Source: Actinomycetospora lemnae (GTDB lineage Bacteria; Actinomycetota; Actinomycetes; Mycobacteriales; Pseudonocardiaceae). Taken from it: a DNA stretch of 64,000 nt. Below the pieces are notes generated by a model. That model ran no database searches, was not told the origin of the DNA, and worked only from the letters and a program-made list of their open reading frames with translations. This document shows, piece after piece, positions 23,155-31,524 of this stretch. The stretch spans positions 124,001-188,000 of the forward strand of contig NZ_JAQZAO010000006.1 of NCBI RefSeq assembly GCF_028737315.1, written 5' to 3'. The position numbers were made by a program, and so were the translations under genes. Each line of letters starts with the position of its first letter. Position 1 is the stretch's first letter.

Positions 23155-24138
23155 TTAGGCGTTGCCGTCGAAGAGGTTGGTGACCGAGCCGTCCTCGAAG
23201 ACCTCGCGCACGGCGCGGGCGATCACCGGGGCGATCGAGAGCACGGTGAGCTGCGGGAAGCGCTTCTCGTCCGGGATCGGCAGCGTGTTGGTGATGATGA
23301 CCTCGCGCGCCCCGCACGTCGAGAGCCGCTCGACCGCCGGGCCGGACAGCACGCCGTGGGTGGCGGCGATGACGACGTCCGACGCGCCGTCGGCGAGCAG
23401 CGCCTCGGTGGCCTTGGCGATCGTGCCGCCGGTGTCGATCATGTCGTCGACGAGGATGCAGCAGCGGCCGGAGACCTCACCGACGACGCGGTTGGCGGCC
23501 ACCTCGTTGGGGCGGGTCTTGTCGCGGGTCTTGTGGATGAAGGCCAGCGGGACGCCGCCCATCATGTCGGCCCACTTCTCGGCGACGCGCACGCGCCCGG
23601 AGTCCGGGGCGACGACGGCGAGGTCGTGGTCGGCGTAGGTGTCGCGCAGGTGCTCGGCGAGGACCTTGTTGGCCAGCAGGTGGTCGACGGGACCGTCGAA
23701 GAAGCCCTGGATCTGGTCGGTGTGCAGGTCGATCGTCATGATCCGGTGCGCGCCGGCGGTCTTGAGCATGTCCGCGACGAGGCGCGCCGAGATGGGCTCG
23801 CGGCCGCGGTGCTTCTTGTCCTGGCGGGCGTAGCCGTAGAACGGCACGACGGCGGTGATCCGCTTGGCCGACGCCCGCTTCAGGGCGTCGATCATGATGA
23901 GCTGCTCCATGATCCACTGGTTGATCGGGGAGGTGTGGCTCTGGATCACGAATGCGTCGGAGCCGCGGACCGACTCCTCGAAGCGGACGAAGATCTCCCC
24001 GTTGGCGAAGTCGTACGCCGCCTGCGGGGTGATCGTGACGTCGAGCTCCTTGGCGATCTCCTCGGCGAGCTCGGGGTGGGCCCGTCCGGAGAAGAGCATG
24101 AGGCTCTTCTTCGGGGTCGACGACATGCTCACGGTCAC
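23155..24138 (-). CDS. prs: Ribose-phosphate pyrophosphokinase (PRPP synthetase)
   Basis: About 327 residues. It makes PRPP from ribose-5-phosphate and ATP for nucleotides, His, Trp and, in actinobacteria, arabinan precursors. The signature is seen in the [12 protein letters not shown] region, the flexible loop [16 protein letters not shown] and the PRPP-binding [18 protein letters not shown] at 24138 overlaps the glmU stop (GTGA) and is chosen for coupling; GTG 24132 and ATG 24126 downstream of an AGGAGG are alternatives that shorten it by 2-4 residues. Confidence 0.95.
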   Translation of the reverse strand: MTVSMSSTPKKSLMLFSGRAHPELAEEIAKELDVTITPQAAYDFANGEIFVRFEESVRGSDAFVIQSHTSPINQWIMEQLIMIDALKRASAKRITAVVPFYGYARQDKKHRGREPISARLVADMLKTAGAHRIMTIDLHTDQIQGFFDGPVDHLLANKVLAEHLRDTYADHDLAVVAPDSGRVRVAEKWADMMGGVPLAFIHKTRDKTRPNEVAANRVVGEVSGRCCILVDDMIDTGGTIAKATEALLADGASDVVIAATHGVLSGPAVERLSTCGAREVIITNTLPIPDEKRFPQLTVLSIAPVIARAVREVFEDGSVTNLFDGNA

Positions 24139-25622
24139 GGGTCCTCCTGCATGGTCTGCTCCTCGGCGTCCGCCGCCTTCTGCGCGGCCTCGGCCGCCTG
24201 GGCCGCCGCCGTCCCGGGCCGCTTGCGCGCCACCCAGCCCTCGACGTTGCGCTGCGGGCCCGAGGACACCGCGAGGGCCCCGGGCGGGACGTCCTCGCGC
24301 ACCACGGTGCCCGCGCCGGTGTAGGCGCCGTCCCCGACCGTCACCGGCGCGACGAACGTGTTGTCCGAGCCGGTGCGGACGTGCGACCCCACGACCGTAC
24401 GGTGCTTGGTGACGCCGTCGTAGTTGACGAACACCGACGACGCCCCGATGTTGCTGCCCTCGCCGATCTCCGCGTCGCCGACGTAGGTCAGGTGCGGGAC
24501 CTTGCTGCCCTCGCCGATGTGGGCGTTCTTCACCTCGACGAACGTCCCGATCTTGCCACGGGCGTCGAGCTCCACGCCGGGACGCAGGTAGGCGAACGGC
24601 CCCACCGACGTCTCGGGGCCGACGCGCGACGACGACCCGTGCGTGCGCACGACGGTGGCCCGCGCCCCGACGGTGACGTCGGTGAGCGTGGTGTCCGGGC
24701 CGATGGCCGCGCCCTCGGCGACCGTCGTCGACCCGTGCAGCTGCGTGCCGGGGTGCAGCGTCACGTCGCGCTCGAGGCGGACGCCGACGTCGACCCAGGT
24801 GGAGCGCGGGTCGACCACCGTGACGCCCGCGCGCATCCAGCGCTCGAGCAGGCGGCGGTTGAGCTCGGCGCCGAGGTCGGCCATCTGGACCCGGTCGTTG
24901 ACGCCCGCGACCAGCCACGGGTCGGCGGTCTCGACGGCGCCGACCCCGCGCCCCTCGCCGGCGGCGATCGCGACGACGTCGGTGAGGTAGAGCTCGCCCT
25001 GGGAGTTGTGGGTGGTCAGCCGGCCCAGCGCCTCGCGCAGGAACGCCAGGTCGAACGCGTAGACCCCCGAGTTGACCTCGTTGATCGCGAGCTGCTCGAG
25101 CGTGGCGTCGCGGTGCTCGACGATCGCGGTGACCTGGTTGGCGTCGTCGCGGACCACGCGGCCGTAGCCGCGGGGGTCGTCGAGCTCGGCGGTCAGCAGC
25201 GTCACCGCGTAGCCGCCGTCGGCGTGCTCGGCGACCAGTGCGCGCAGCGTCGCGGCGTCGAGCAGCGGGACGTCGCCGTAGGAGACCAGGACCGTGCCGG
25301 TGAGGTCGGCGGGCAGCCGCGCGACGCCGCAGGACACGGCGTGGCCGGTGCCCCGCCGGCGGTCCTGCACGGCGGTCAGGACCTCGCGGTCGAGCTCGGC
25401 GGCGAGCCCGAGGGTGTGGGTGCCGACCTGCTCGCGCTCGTGCCCGACGACGACCACCAGGTGCTCCGGCGTCGCGCCGGCGGCCGCGTGCACCGCGTGG
25501 CCGAGCAGGCTGCGCCCACCGACGGGGTGGAGCACCTTCGGCGTCGCGGAGTGCATCCGGGTGCCCTCACCGGCGGCGAGGACGACGACGGCGGTCGGGC
25601 TCGCGGTCGGGCTCGGCGGCAT
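24135..25622 (-). CDS. glmU: Bifunctional N-acetylglucosamine-1-phosphate uridyltransferase / glucosamine-1-phosphate acetyltransferase
   Basis: About 495 residues. It makes UDP-GlcNAc for peptidoglycan and other glycans. The N-terminal nucleotidyltransferase has [13 protein letters not shown] and the Lys of PKVLHPVGG. The C-terminal left-handed beta-helix has hexapeptide repeats ([25 protein letters not shown]), ending in a ~30-residue Ala-rich tail. ATG 25622 follows GGGAG at reasonable spacing; GTG 25640 would add six residues. It is the first gene of the glmU-prs unit. Confidence 0.95.
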   Translation of the reverse strand: MPPSPTASPTAVVVLAAGEGTRMHSATPKVLHPVGGRSLLGHAVHAAAGATPEHLVVVVGHEREQVGTHTLGLAAELDREVLTAVQDRRRGTGHAVSCGVARLPADLTGTVLVSYGDVPLLDAATLRALVAEHADGGYAVTLLTAELDDPRGYGRVVRDDANQVTAIVEHRDATLEQLAINEVNSGVYAFDLAFLREALGRLTTHNSQGELYLTDVVAIAAGEGRGVGAVETADPWLVAGVNDRVQMADLGAELNRRLLERWMRAGVTVVDPRSTWVDVGVRLERDVTLHPGTQLHGSTTVAEGAAIGPDTTLTDVTVGARATVVRTHGSSSRVGPETSVGPFAYLRPGVELDARGKIGTFVEVKNAHIGEGSKVPHLTYVGDAEIGEGSNIGASSVFVNYDGVTKHRTVVGSHVRTGSDNTFVAPVTVGDGAYTGAGTVVREDVPPGALAVSSGPQRNVEGWVARKRPGTAAAQAAEAAQKAADAEEQTMQEDP

Positions 25623-25760
25623 CGGTGGCGTGACTCCCACTCGGGTGGCGGGCCGGCCCCGGGTCCGGGGCTCGTCGGGGCCGATCCTACGACCGGGGTC
25701 CGGACGCCCGGTCGGGGTGTGCGGCGGGACGGCCGGGGACGGGGCTCACGAGCGGCCGAC

Positions 25761-25795
25761 GGGCGGGCTCACGGGCGGGCTCACGGGCGGGCACG
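25761..25795. repeat. 12-bp tandem repeat at the 3' end of the cyclase gene
   Basis: GGGCGGGCTCAC is repeated at 25761 and 25773 with a degenerate third copy from 25785. The array overlaps the last codons and stop of the diguanylate cyclase gene. It may simply reflect slippage; no hairpin of terminator quality was seen. Confidence 0.7.
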
Positions 25796-27625
25796 GGTGG
25801 CGGACGCGTCGTGCGTGCGCACGGCGTCGCCCCCGGCCCGCTTGGCGGCGTACATGGCGGCGTCGGCGCGGGCGAGGACCTCGGCAGGCCCCTCGCCGTC
25901 CCGGGCCGCGACCACGCCGACCGACAGCGTCACCGGCCCGGACACCGCGCCCGCGCCCGGCAGTGCCGCCACCGCGGCCCGGGCCCGGCCCAGCGCGGCG
26001 GCCGCGTCACCGACGGCGGTGTCGGGCAGCACGACGACGAACTCGTCGCCGCCGTAGCGGGCCACCAGGTCCGGGGCGCGCAGCGACGACCGCAGCGCCG
26101 TCGCCACCCCGCGCAGGACCTCGTCGCCGCGGGCGTGGGACGCCGTGTCGTTGATCTGCTTGAAGCGGTCGACGTCGACCATGGCCACCGCGACCCCGAC
26201 GGGTGTCGCGTCGCTCCGTCTCCCGTCCACCCGGTCGAGCTCCGCTGCGCTCCGTCTCCCGTCCACCCGGTCGAGCTCCGCTGCGCTCCGTCTCCCGTCC
26301 ACCCGGTCGAGCTCCGCTGCGCTCCGTCTCCCGAGCACCTCCTCCAGGTGCCGGTCCAGCGCGCGGCGGTTGGGCAGGCCGGTCAGGGGGTCGGCGAGGG
26401 CGAGGGCGGTGACCTGGCCGTGCTCGCGGCGCAGGCGGTCGTGGGCGAGCCCCGTGCGCAGCGACAGCGCCCGCGCCCGGTGCAGGGCCCACAGCTCGGC
26501 CTCGAGGTCGGCGACGTAGTCGCCCAGCGCCGCCTCGGCCGCCCGGCGCCCGTGCACGGCGACGCGGGTGCGCAGCCGCGCCAGCTCCCGGGTCACCGAC
26601 AGCATGAGGCTCGCCTCGCCCCGTGGCGGGTGGGCCCGGCGGGCGGCGAGCACCGCGACCGCGGCGTCGTCCTCGCCCGCGCGCTCCAGGGCCCGCGAGC
26701 GGGCGAGCTCGACGAGCAGCCGGTCGTGCTGCGAGGGGACCGGGTCCCCGCGCCCGAGCACCGCGGCGTCGCGGCGGGCGCGCTCCCGCTCGGCGTCGGT
26801 GGGGGCGGGGCCGCGGGCCGGGTCGGCGAGCACCGCGGCGGCGACGAGGAGGGGCTGCTGGTCGGGCGTCGCGGGCCGCAGGGTCGCCGCAACGGCCGCG
26901 GCGGTGGCGAGGCGGTCGCCGCCGGGCCGCCCCGCACGCTCGAGGCGCAGGCCCCACGAGATGCCCAGGCGCACGCGGTCGTAGCCGCACGGGGAGGCAC
27001 CGTCGATCTCGGTGGGCGTGGATCCCCAGGCCTGGTCGACGAGCGTGCCGGCGAGGTCGTGCAGTCCCAGCGTCACCAGCGTGCCCGCGGCGAGGCGGCG
27101 GGCGCAGCGCACGTTGTGGCGGTGCTCGGCGGCGGTCGGGGCGTGGTCGACGAGGACCGGCTCCTCGAGGTGGGCGAGGCCCGTGGCCACCGCGGTGAGC
27201 GCCGCGTCCTCGTCGTCGACGAGCAGGGCGCGCCGGGCCCGCAGCATCTGGGCGTCGGCGGCGAACAGCGACAGCCCGTGCTCGGTGGCCAGGGCGAGCA
27301 GCTCGTCGAGCTGGTCGTCGAGGGGCGCCGGCGGGACGGGCGGGGAGCCCGGCTCGGCGGCGAGCAGCACCCGCGCGACGAGGCTCTGGCGCAGCAGGAG
27401 GGCGCGCGTGCCGGGCGCGCTCTCGCGGGCGGCGGGGGTGTCGAGCACGGCGTCGAGCTCGCGGGTGCTGCCCACCGGGTCGGGGGAGGGGACGAGGCCG
27501 GCCGCCCGGACCGCGGCGCCCGTCCGGGCGAGGAGGGCGGCGCGGGCGTCGGCGCGGGCCCCGGCGTCGGCGTCGAGCGCCAGCGGGAGCACCTGCGTGC
27601 GTGCTCGACCGTGATCCGCGGGCAT
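25781..27625 (-). CDS. GGDEF diguanylate cyclase with a helical N-terminal domain
   Basis: 614 residues. The C-terminal GGDEF domain (about 430-610) has an intact active site, RYGGDEFVVVLPD, and an inhibitory-site RAPD five residues upstream, so it should make cyclic di-GMP under product inhibition. The N-terminal ~400 residues are Ala/Leu/Arg-rich helices with TPR-like character and no membrane segment. Early in the GGDEF domain a 12-residue unit, RRSAAELDRVDG, is repeated three times in frame. ATG 27625 follows GGAGGTGG. It is divergent from the PAP2 gene. It could regulate the downstream polysaccharide locus, but nothing in the sequence proves this. Confidence 0.88.
   Translation of the reverse strand: MPADHGRARTQVLPLALDADAGARADARAALLARTGAAVRAAGLVPSPDPVGSTRELDAVLDTPAARESAPGTRALLLRQSLVARVLLAAEPGSPPVPPAPLDDQLDELLALATEHGLSLFAADAQMLRARRALLVDDEDAALTAVATGLAHLEEPVLVDHAPTAAEHRHNVRCARRLAAGTLVTLGLHDLAGTLVDQAWGSTPTEIDGASPCGYDRVRLGISWGLRLERAGRPGGDRLATAAAVAATLRPATPDQQPLLVAAAVLADPARGPAPTDAERERARRDAAVLGRGDPVPSQHDRLLVELARSRALERAGEDDAAVAVLAARRAHPPRGEASLMLSVTRELARLRTRVAVHGRRAAEAALGDYVADLEAELWALHRARALSLRTGLAHDRLRREHGQVTALALADPLTGLPNRRALDRHLEEVLGRRSAAELDRVDGRRSAAELDRVDGRRSAAELDRVDGRRSDATPVGVAVAMVDVDRFKQINDTASHARGDEVLRGVATALRSSLRAPDLVARYGGDEFVVVLPDTAVGDAAAALGRARAAVAALPGAGAVSGPVTLSVGVVAARDGEGPAEVLARADAAMYAAKRAGGDAVRTHDASATRARP
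26212..26333 (-). repeat. 36-bp in-frame tandem repeat, 3.4 copies, inside the GGDEF domain
   Basis: Perfect 36-bp units lie at 26212-26247, 26248-26283 and 26284-26319, with a 14-bp partial fourth unit at 26320-26333. Read on the minus strand each full unit encodes RRSAAELDRVDG. Because 36 is a multiple of three, gain or loss of units leaves the cyclase frame intact. The core GCAGCGGAGCTCGACC (minus strand) recurs in other genes of the window. There are no spacers, so it is not CRISPR. Confidence 0.95.
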
Positions 27626-27794
27626 GACCCACCTCCGGCGCCGCACCGGTTCCCTCCCGGGGGGAGCCGGCTCGGACGATCGAGCGGTCGACACCGCCAG
27701 GGGGTTGACGGAGCGCCGATCGTCGGGATGCCAGTCTGCCCCGTCCCGGGGAGCCTCCCTGACCCACCCCGGACGTCGGGCATCCTGTCGCGCC

Positions 27795-28571
27795 ATGGCG
27801 CGCTCGACGACGGGCACGACTCCCGTGCCGACCCCCGCGCTCGCGGGGCCCACGTCCCTCCCCGACCGGCGCTCCCGCCTCGTGCGGCCCGCCGCCCGCG
27901 GCCGCGTGGCGGTGATCGCGCTGGCGGCGGCGCTCGTCACCGCCGTCCTCGCCGGGCGCTACGCCGGGGACACCAGGGCGGGGCGCACCGACCGCTCGCT
28001 CGCGGACCTGGTCGACGTCCAGCACGGGGCGGCACGGCTGCTCGCGCAGGCCTTCGCCGCGCTGGGCGGGCCGCTGCCGGTGGCCGTCGCCCTGCTCGTC
28101 CTCGCGCCGCTGGCGTGGGTGCTCCGGGGTGGGCGCGGCCTCGGGCTGGTGCTCGCCGGCCCGCCGACGGCGATGGTCACGACGTCGCTGGTGCTCAAGC
28201 CGCTCGTCGAGCGCACGCGCGGGGGCGAGCTCGCGTTCCCCAGCGGGCACACGACCTCGGTCGCCTCGCTGGCCGTGACGTGCGGGGTGCTGGTGCTGGG
28301 CCTGACCGCGGTGCCCCGCGCCGTGCGGCTGCTCGCCGTCGCCGGGCTCGCGGGCCTCGTCGTCGCCGTCTGCGCCGGGCTCGTCGTGCGCGGCTACCAC
28401 TACCCGACCGACACCCTCGGTGCCCTCGGCGTCGCCGTGGCCGTCGTGCTCGGCGTCGCCCTGGCCGTGGACGCGTGGGCCGACGTCGTCGCCGACCCGG
28501 GCCCCGACCCGCGCGCCTTCGACCCCGGCGAGCGGCCCACCGACGTCCTGCCCCGGGCCTCCGAGGGCTGA
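27795..28571 (+). CDS. PAP2-family membrane phosphatase
   Basis: 258 residues with about five to six hydrophobic segments. The tripartite phosphatase signature is present: LKPLVERTR (motif 1), FPSGHTTS (motif 2) and RGYHYPTD (motif 3 with His and Asp). Such enzymes dephosphorylate lipid pyrophosphates, including undecaprenyl or decaprenyl diphosphate, at the outer face of the membrane. ATG 27795 is preferred over upstream in-frame starts because the preceding codons look non-coding. A lipid-carrier recycling role would fit the nearby polysaccharide locus but is inferred. Confidence 0.88.
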   Translation: MARSTTGTTPVPTPALAGPTSLPDRRSRLVRPAARGRVAVIALAAALVTAVLAGRYAGDTRAGRTDRSLADLVDVQHGAARLLAQAFAALGGPLPVAVALLVLAPLAWVLRGGRGLGLVLAGPPTAMVTTSLVLKPLVERTRGGELAFPSGHTTSVASLAVTCGVLVLGLTAVPRAVRLLAVAGLAGLVVAVCAGLVVRGYHYPTDTLGALGVAVAVVLGVALAVDAWADVVADPGPDPRAFDPGERPTDVLPRASEG

Positions 28572-28616
28572 GCCCCCAGCGCCCCCAGCGCCCCCAGCGC
28601 CCCCAGCGCCCTCAGT
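28572..28616. repeat. 9-bp tandem repeat filling the gap between convergent genes
   Basis: GCCCCCAGC is present in four perfect copies (28572-28607) followed by a degenerate copy GCCCTCAGT (28608-28616). It occupies the entire gap between the PAP2 stop and the transporter stop, and the last copy includes the transporter stop codon. No hairpin is formed, so it is not an obvious terminator. Confidence 0.95.
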
Positions 28617-30018
28617 GCGCCGCGGCCATCTCGCGCGCCTCCTCGTCCGACGCCGCCGCGGGATTCGAGCCGGGCAGCGGCTGACTGCCCGGTTCGCGCA
28701 GGTACCGCACCGCGACGAGGCCGACCACGGCCGCGAGCATCAGGTAGACCGCCGGCATGACCAGCACCCCGGTCAGCGCGATCAGTCCTTCGACGATCAC
28801 CGAGGTGGTGCCGCCGAACACCGAGACCGCGATGTTGAAGGTGATCGCGAGCGACCCGTAGCGCACGCCGGTGTGGAACAGCGAGGGCAGCGTCGAGGGC
28901 ATGGTCGCGTTGAAGCAGACCATGGTCAGGCCGAGCAGGAAGAGGCCCGCGAGGACGCCGGGGATCGATCCGGTGCGCATCAGCAGGAACGCCGGCAGGG
29001 CCAGCACCACGAGCATGATGCAGCCGGTGAGGATGATCGGCCGGCGGCCCACCCGGTCACTGAGCTTGCCGAGCACGGGCACGACGGCCAGGAGCGCGGC
29101 GAGCAGGATGATCTGCAGGACGTGCGAGGTCGTCGTCGTCAGTGTCGGGGCGCCGTACTGCCCGAGCGTCTCGGTCAGGTAGGTGGGCACGACGGTGGTC
29201 AGCGTGTAGTTGGTGACGTTGAAGACGATCACCAGGCCGCCGCAGACGAGCACCGGGCGCCAGCCGTGGCGGGCCGCGGCGCGGAAGAACTCGCGGAAGC
29301 CCTGCCGGCCCTGGTCCTCCGACGACGAGGAGAGCTGGCTGAACGCCGGCGTCTCCTCGAGGCGGTAGCGCAGGTAGAGCCCGATCATGCCCATCGGCAG
29401 GGCGATGAGGAACGGGATGCGCCAGCCCCAGCTCAGGAGCTCGGGGGAGTCCTCGCCGAGGACGGCCTGCAGCACGGTGACGACGGCGGCCCCGAGCAGG
29501 TAGCCGGTGATCGTGCCGAACTCCAGGAAGCTGGCCAGGAAGCCGCGGCGCCGGTCGGGCGCGTACTCGGCGACGAACGTCATCGCCCCGGCGTACTCAC
29601 CGCCGGTGGAGAAGCCCTGCAGCAACCGGCACAGGAGCAGCAGGAGCGGCGCCGCCAGCCCGATGGAGGCGTAGGTGGGCAGCACGCCGATCCCGAAGGT
29701 GGCCACCGCCATGAGCAGCATGGTCGTCGCGAGCGTCTTCGTGCGGCCGATGCGGTCGGCCAGCGGCCCGAAGAACAGCCCGCCGAAGGGCCGCGCCACG
29801 AACGACGCGGCGAACAGCGCGGCGGTGATGACCGGCCCGCCCGCCGTGCCCGGCGGCAGGAACACCACCTGGATCGTCGTCTCCAGGTAGGCGTAGACAC
29901 CGAAGTCGTACCACTCGGTGACGTTGCCGATGCCCGACGCGGTGACGGCCCGCCGCACCAGGCTCGGCGGTGTCACCGTGACGCCGTCGACGGTGTGCGG
30001 GCCGCTCTCCTCGCCCAT
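28612..30018 (-). CDS. Major facilitator transporter, metabolite:H+ symporter (MHS/ProP-like) family
   Basis: 468 residues with about 12 membrane segments. The first helix region GIGNVTEWYDFGVYAY and the loop GPLADRIGRTKTL are typical of the ProP/KgtP/ShiA (MHS) family, and FSTGGEYAGAMTFVAEYAP is a family hallmark. Typical substrates are proline/betaine, alpha-ketoglutarate, citrate or shikimate; this one cannot be named. ATG 30018 is chosen because AGGGGG precedes it; ATG 30045 would add nine residues without a visible ribosome site. Confidence 0.9.
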   Translation of the reverse strand: MGEESGPHTVDGVTVTPPSLVRRAVTASGIGNVTEWYDFGVYAYLETTIQVVFLPPGTAGGPVITAALFAASFVARPFGGLFFGPLADRIGRTKTLATTMLLMAVATFGIGVLPTYASIGLAAPLLLLLCRLLQGFSTGGEYAGAMTFVAEYAPDRRRGFLASFLEFGTITGYLLGAAVVTVLQAVLGEDSPELLSWGWRIPFLIALPMGMIGLYLRYRLEETPAFSQLSSSSEDQGRQGFREFFRAAARHGWRPVLVCGGLVIVFNVTNYTLTTVVPTYLTETLGQYGAPTLTTTTSHVLQIILLAALLAVVPVLGKLSDRVGRRPIILTGCIMLVVLALPAFLLMRTGSIPGVLAGLFLLGLTMVCFNATMPSTLPSLFHTGVRYGSLAITFNIAVSVFGGTTSVIVEGLIALTGVLVMPAVYLMLAAVVGLVAVRYLREPGSQPLPGSNPAAASDEEAREMAAAH

Positions 30019-30109
30019 GGCGTCCCCCTCGTTCGTGCTCGCCATGGCGGCGGGGCTACCCGGCGGGGCAGCTCCGCCAACGCGCCGGCGCCGCCGGTCG
30101 GCGAGGGTC

Positions 30110-31321
30110 TCAGCGCACGCCGGCGCCGGCACGCACCGGGAGGGGGTCCGGCCCGAGGCGCTGGCGGGTGCGGGCGACGAACGGCCCGGGGTCGCGGGCG
30201 TCGAACGTCGCGAACACCCGCGACGAGAGGTACGGCCGCGTGCCGCCGAGCCACGGGAGCCGGCCGCCGCGCCAGCGCCCGAGCAGGATCGACGGGTCCT
30301 TGAACTCGTTGACCCAGTGCACGCCCTCCCGCCACGGGGTCGCGACGGGCAGCTCGCCGTGGACGAGGTGGCGGTAGGTCAGCAGCGGGAAGTCGACGCC
30401 GCAGCGCGGGGCGAGCCGGCCGGACATGTTCGGCCGCCCGTTGACCTCCATGAGCTTGTAGCGCCCGTCGCGCTCGTCCTGCTTGAACTCGACGTTGGCG
30501 AAGCCCTCGACGCCCATCGCGGCGAGGATCGCCCGCCCCGGCTCGACGACCTCGGGCACGCGGCCGCTGACGACCGCGCACGGGTAGCCGAAGTCGGGCG
30601 GCGAGAGGCGCAGCTTGCGGGAGGTCATCTCGACGCGGACCTCGCCGTCGACGACGTAGGCGTTGTAGTTGACGCCGCCGGTCTCGGGGCCCGGGATGAG
30701 CTCCTGCACCATCGTGACGATGCCCAGCGCGTGCGCCTCGCCCCACGCGGCGCGCAGCTCGCCGGTGGTGTGGACGCGCTTCATCTTGACGCCGAACGCG
30801 CGGTTGTAGCGGTAGCTCTCGGCGGGCTTGACCAGACACGGGAAGCGCAGGCGGTCGACGAGCGCCTCGAGCTCGTCGGGCGAGCCCGGCGACACGGTGC
30901 GCGGGGCCTCGACGCCGGCGCGGTCGGCGATCTCGCTGGTGATGCGCTTGTCGAGGAAGCGCTGGGCGACGACGTCGTCGGCGCACGCGACCGTGTGGCG
31001 CGCGGCGAGCACGTCACGGTGGGCGGCGACCGCCTCGAGGCCCTCGTCCGTGGTGGGCACGACCAGGCCCGGACCGTGGGTGTCGGCGAGCCGCAGGAGC
31101 GCCTCGACGTACTCGGTGGTCCGGTCGGCCGGGTCGGGGACGGTGACGCAGGTGGTGGCGTACCGGGAGTGCCGGGTCGACTCGCGCGGCGAGGAGACCA
31201 CGGACACCACGGGCACCCCCGCGCGGCCCAGCGACCCAACCACGGCCAGCCCGGCCTCGTACCCGCCGAGGACGTAGGCGGGGACGGCGGCGGCCACACC
31301 CCCGGTGTGGTGCGTGCTCAT
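30110..31321 (-). CDS. ATP-grasp carboxylate-amine ligase-like protein
   Basis: 403 residues. After a Rossmann-like pre-ATP-grasp part (VLGGYEAGLAVVGSLGRAGVPVV) comes an ATP-grasp domain with the FPCLVKPAE lysine segment, VQELIPGPE and the metal-binding FANVEFKQDERDGRYKLMEVNGRPNMSG. This sub-group is often found beside polysaccharide and cell-surface loci, where it may ligate an amino acid or amine to a carboxylate; the true substrate is unknown. Start ATG at 31321. A uronic-acid polymer made by the adjacent locus would offer carboxylates, which is speculation. Confidence 0.85.
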   Translation of the reverse strand: MSTHHTGGVAAAVPAYVLGGYEAGLAVVGSLGRAGVPVVSVVSSPRESTRHSRYATTCVTVPDPADRTTEYVEALLRLADTHGPGLVVPTTDEGLEAVAAHRDVLAARHTVACADDVVAQRFLDKRITSEIADRAGVEAPRTVSPGSPDELEALVDRLRFPCLVKPAESYRYNRAFGVKMKRVHTTGELRAAWGEAHALGIVTMVQELIPGPETGGVNYNAYVVDGEVRVEMTSRKLRLSPPDFGYPCAVVSGRVPEVVEPGRAILAAMGVEGFANVEFKQDERDGRYKLMEVNGRPNMSGRLAPRCGVDFPLLTYRHLVHGELPVATPWREGVHWVNEFKDPSILLGRWRGGRLPWLGGTRPYLSSRVFATFDARDPGPFVARTRQRLGPDPLPVRAGAGVR

Positions 31322-31362
31322 GGCGGGCAGCGTAGAGACGGCCCGTGACCACGTCCGAGCGA

Positions 31363-31378
31363 CCCGGGAACACCCGGG
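31363..31378 (-). terminator. Small hairpin downstream of tRNA-Gln
   Basis: CCCGGG-AACA-CCCGGG forms a 6-bp stem with a four-base loop 8 bp after the tRNA 3' end on the minus strand. It has no T-tract, so it is only a candidate transcription end or RNA-processing feature. Confidence 0.3.
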
Positions 31379-31385
31379 GACACCG

Positions 31386-31456
31386 CTCCGCCGCCTGGAT
31401 TCGAACCAGGATCATCGGAACCAAAATCCGAGGTGTTGCCCTTACACCACGGCGGA
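31386..31456 (-). tRNA. tRNA-Gln (anticodon TTG)
   Basis: A full cloverleaf can be drawn: acceptor TCCGCCG paired with CGGCGGA and discriminator G, D-stem GTGT/ACAC, anticodon stem TCGGA/TCCGA with loop TTTTGGT, variable TGAT, and T-arm CCTGG-TTCGAAT-CCAGG. The loop places TTG at 34-36, reading CAA. The 3' CCA is not encoded. The polysaccharide locus begins just past its 5' end. Confidence 0.95.
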
Positions 31457-31524
31457 CCGTCACCGCAGCGGCGACGGTGACCATGGTGACACGCGGGCCC
31501 GGCGGTGGGCCTCGCGGTGCGCCG

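Noticed and set aside
23155-24918. An extended N-terminus for the PRPP synthetase
   Set aside because: The upstream part of the frame runs antiparallel in content to the glmU beta-helix and lacks family similarity; the normal PRPP synthetase N-terminus ([16 protein letters not shown]) begins after the GTG/ATG starts near 24126-24138.
26212-26333. CRISPR array
   Set aside because: Repeats are contiguous without spacers, lie in frame inside a coding gene, and no cas genes are present.
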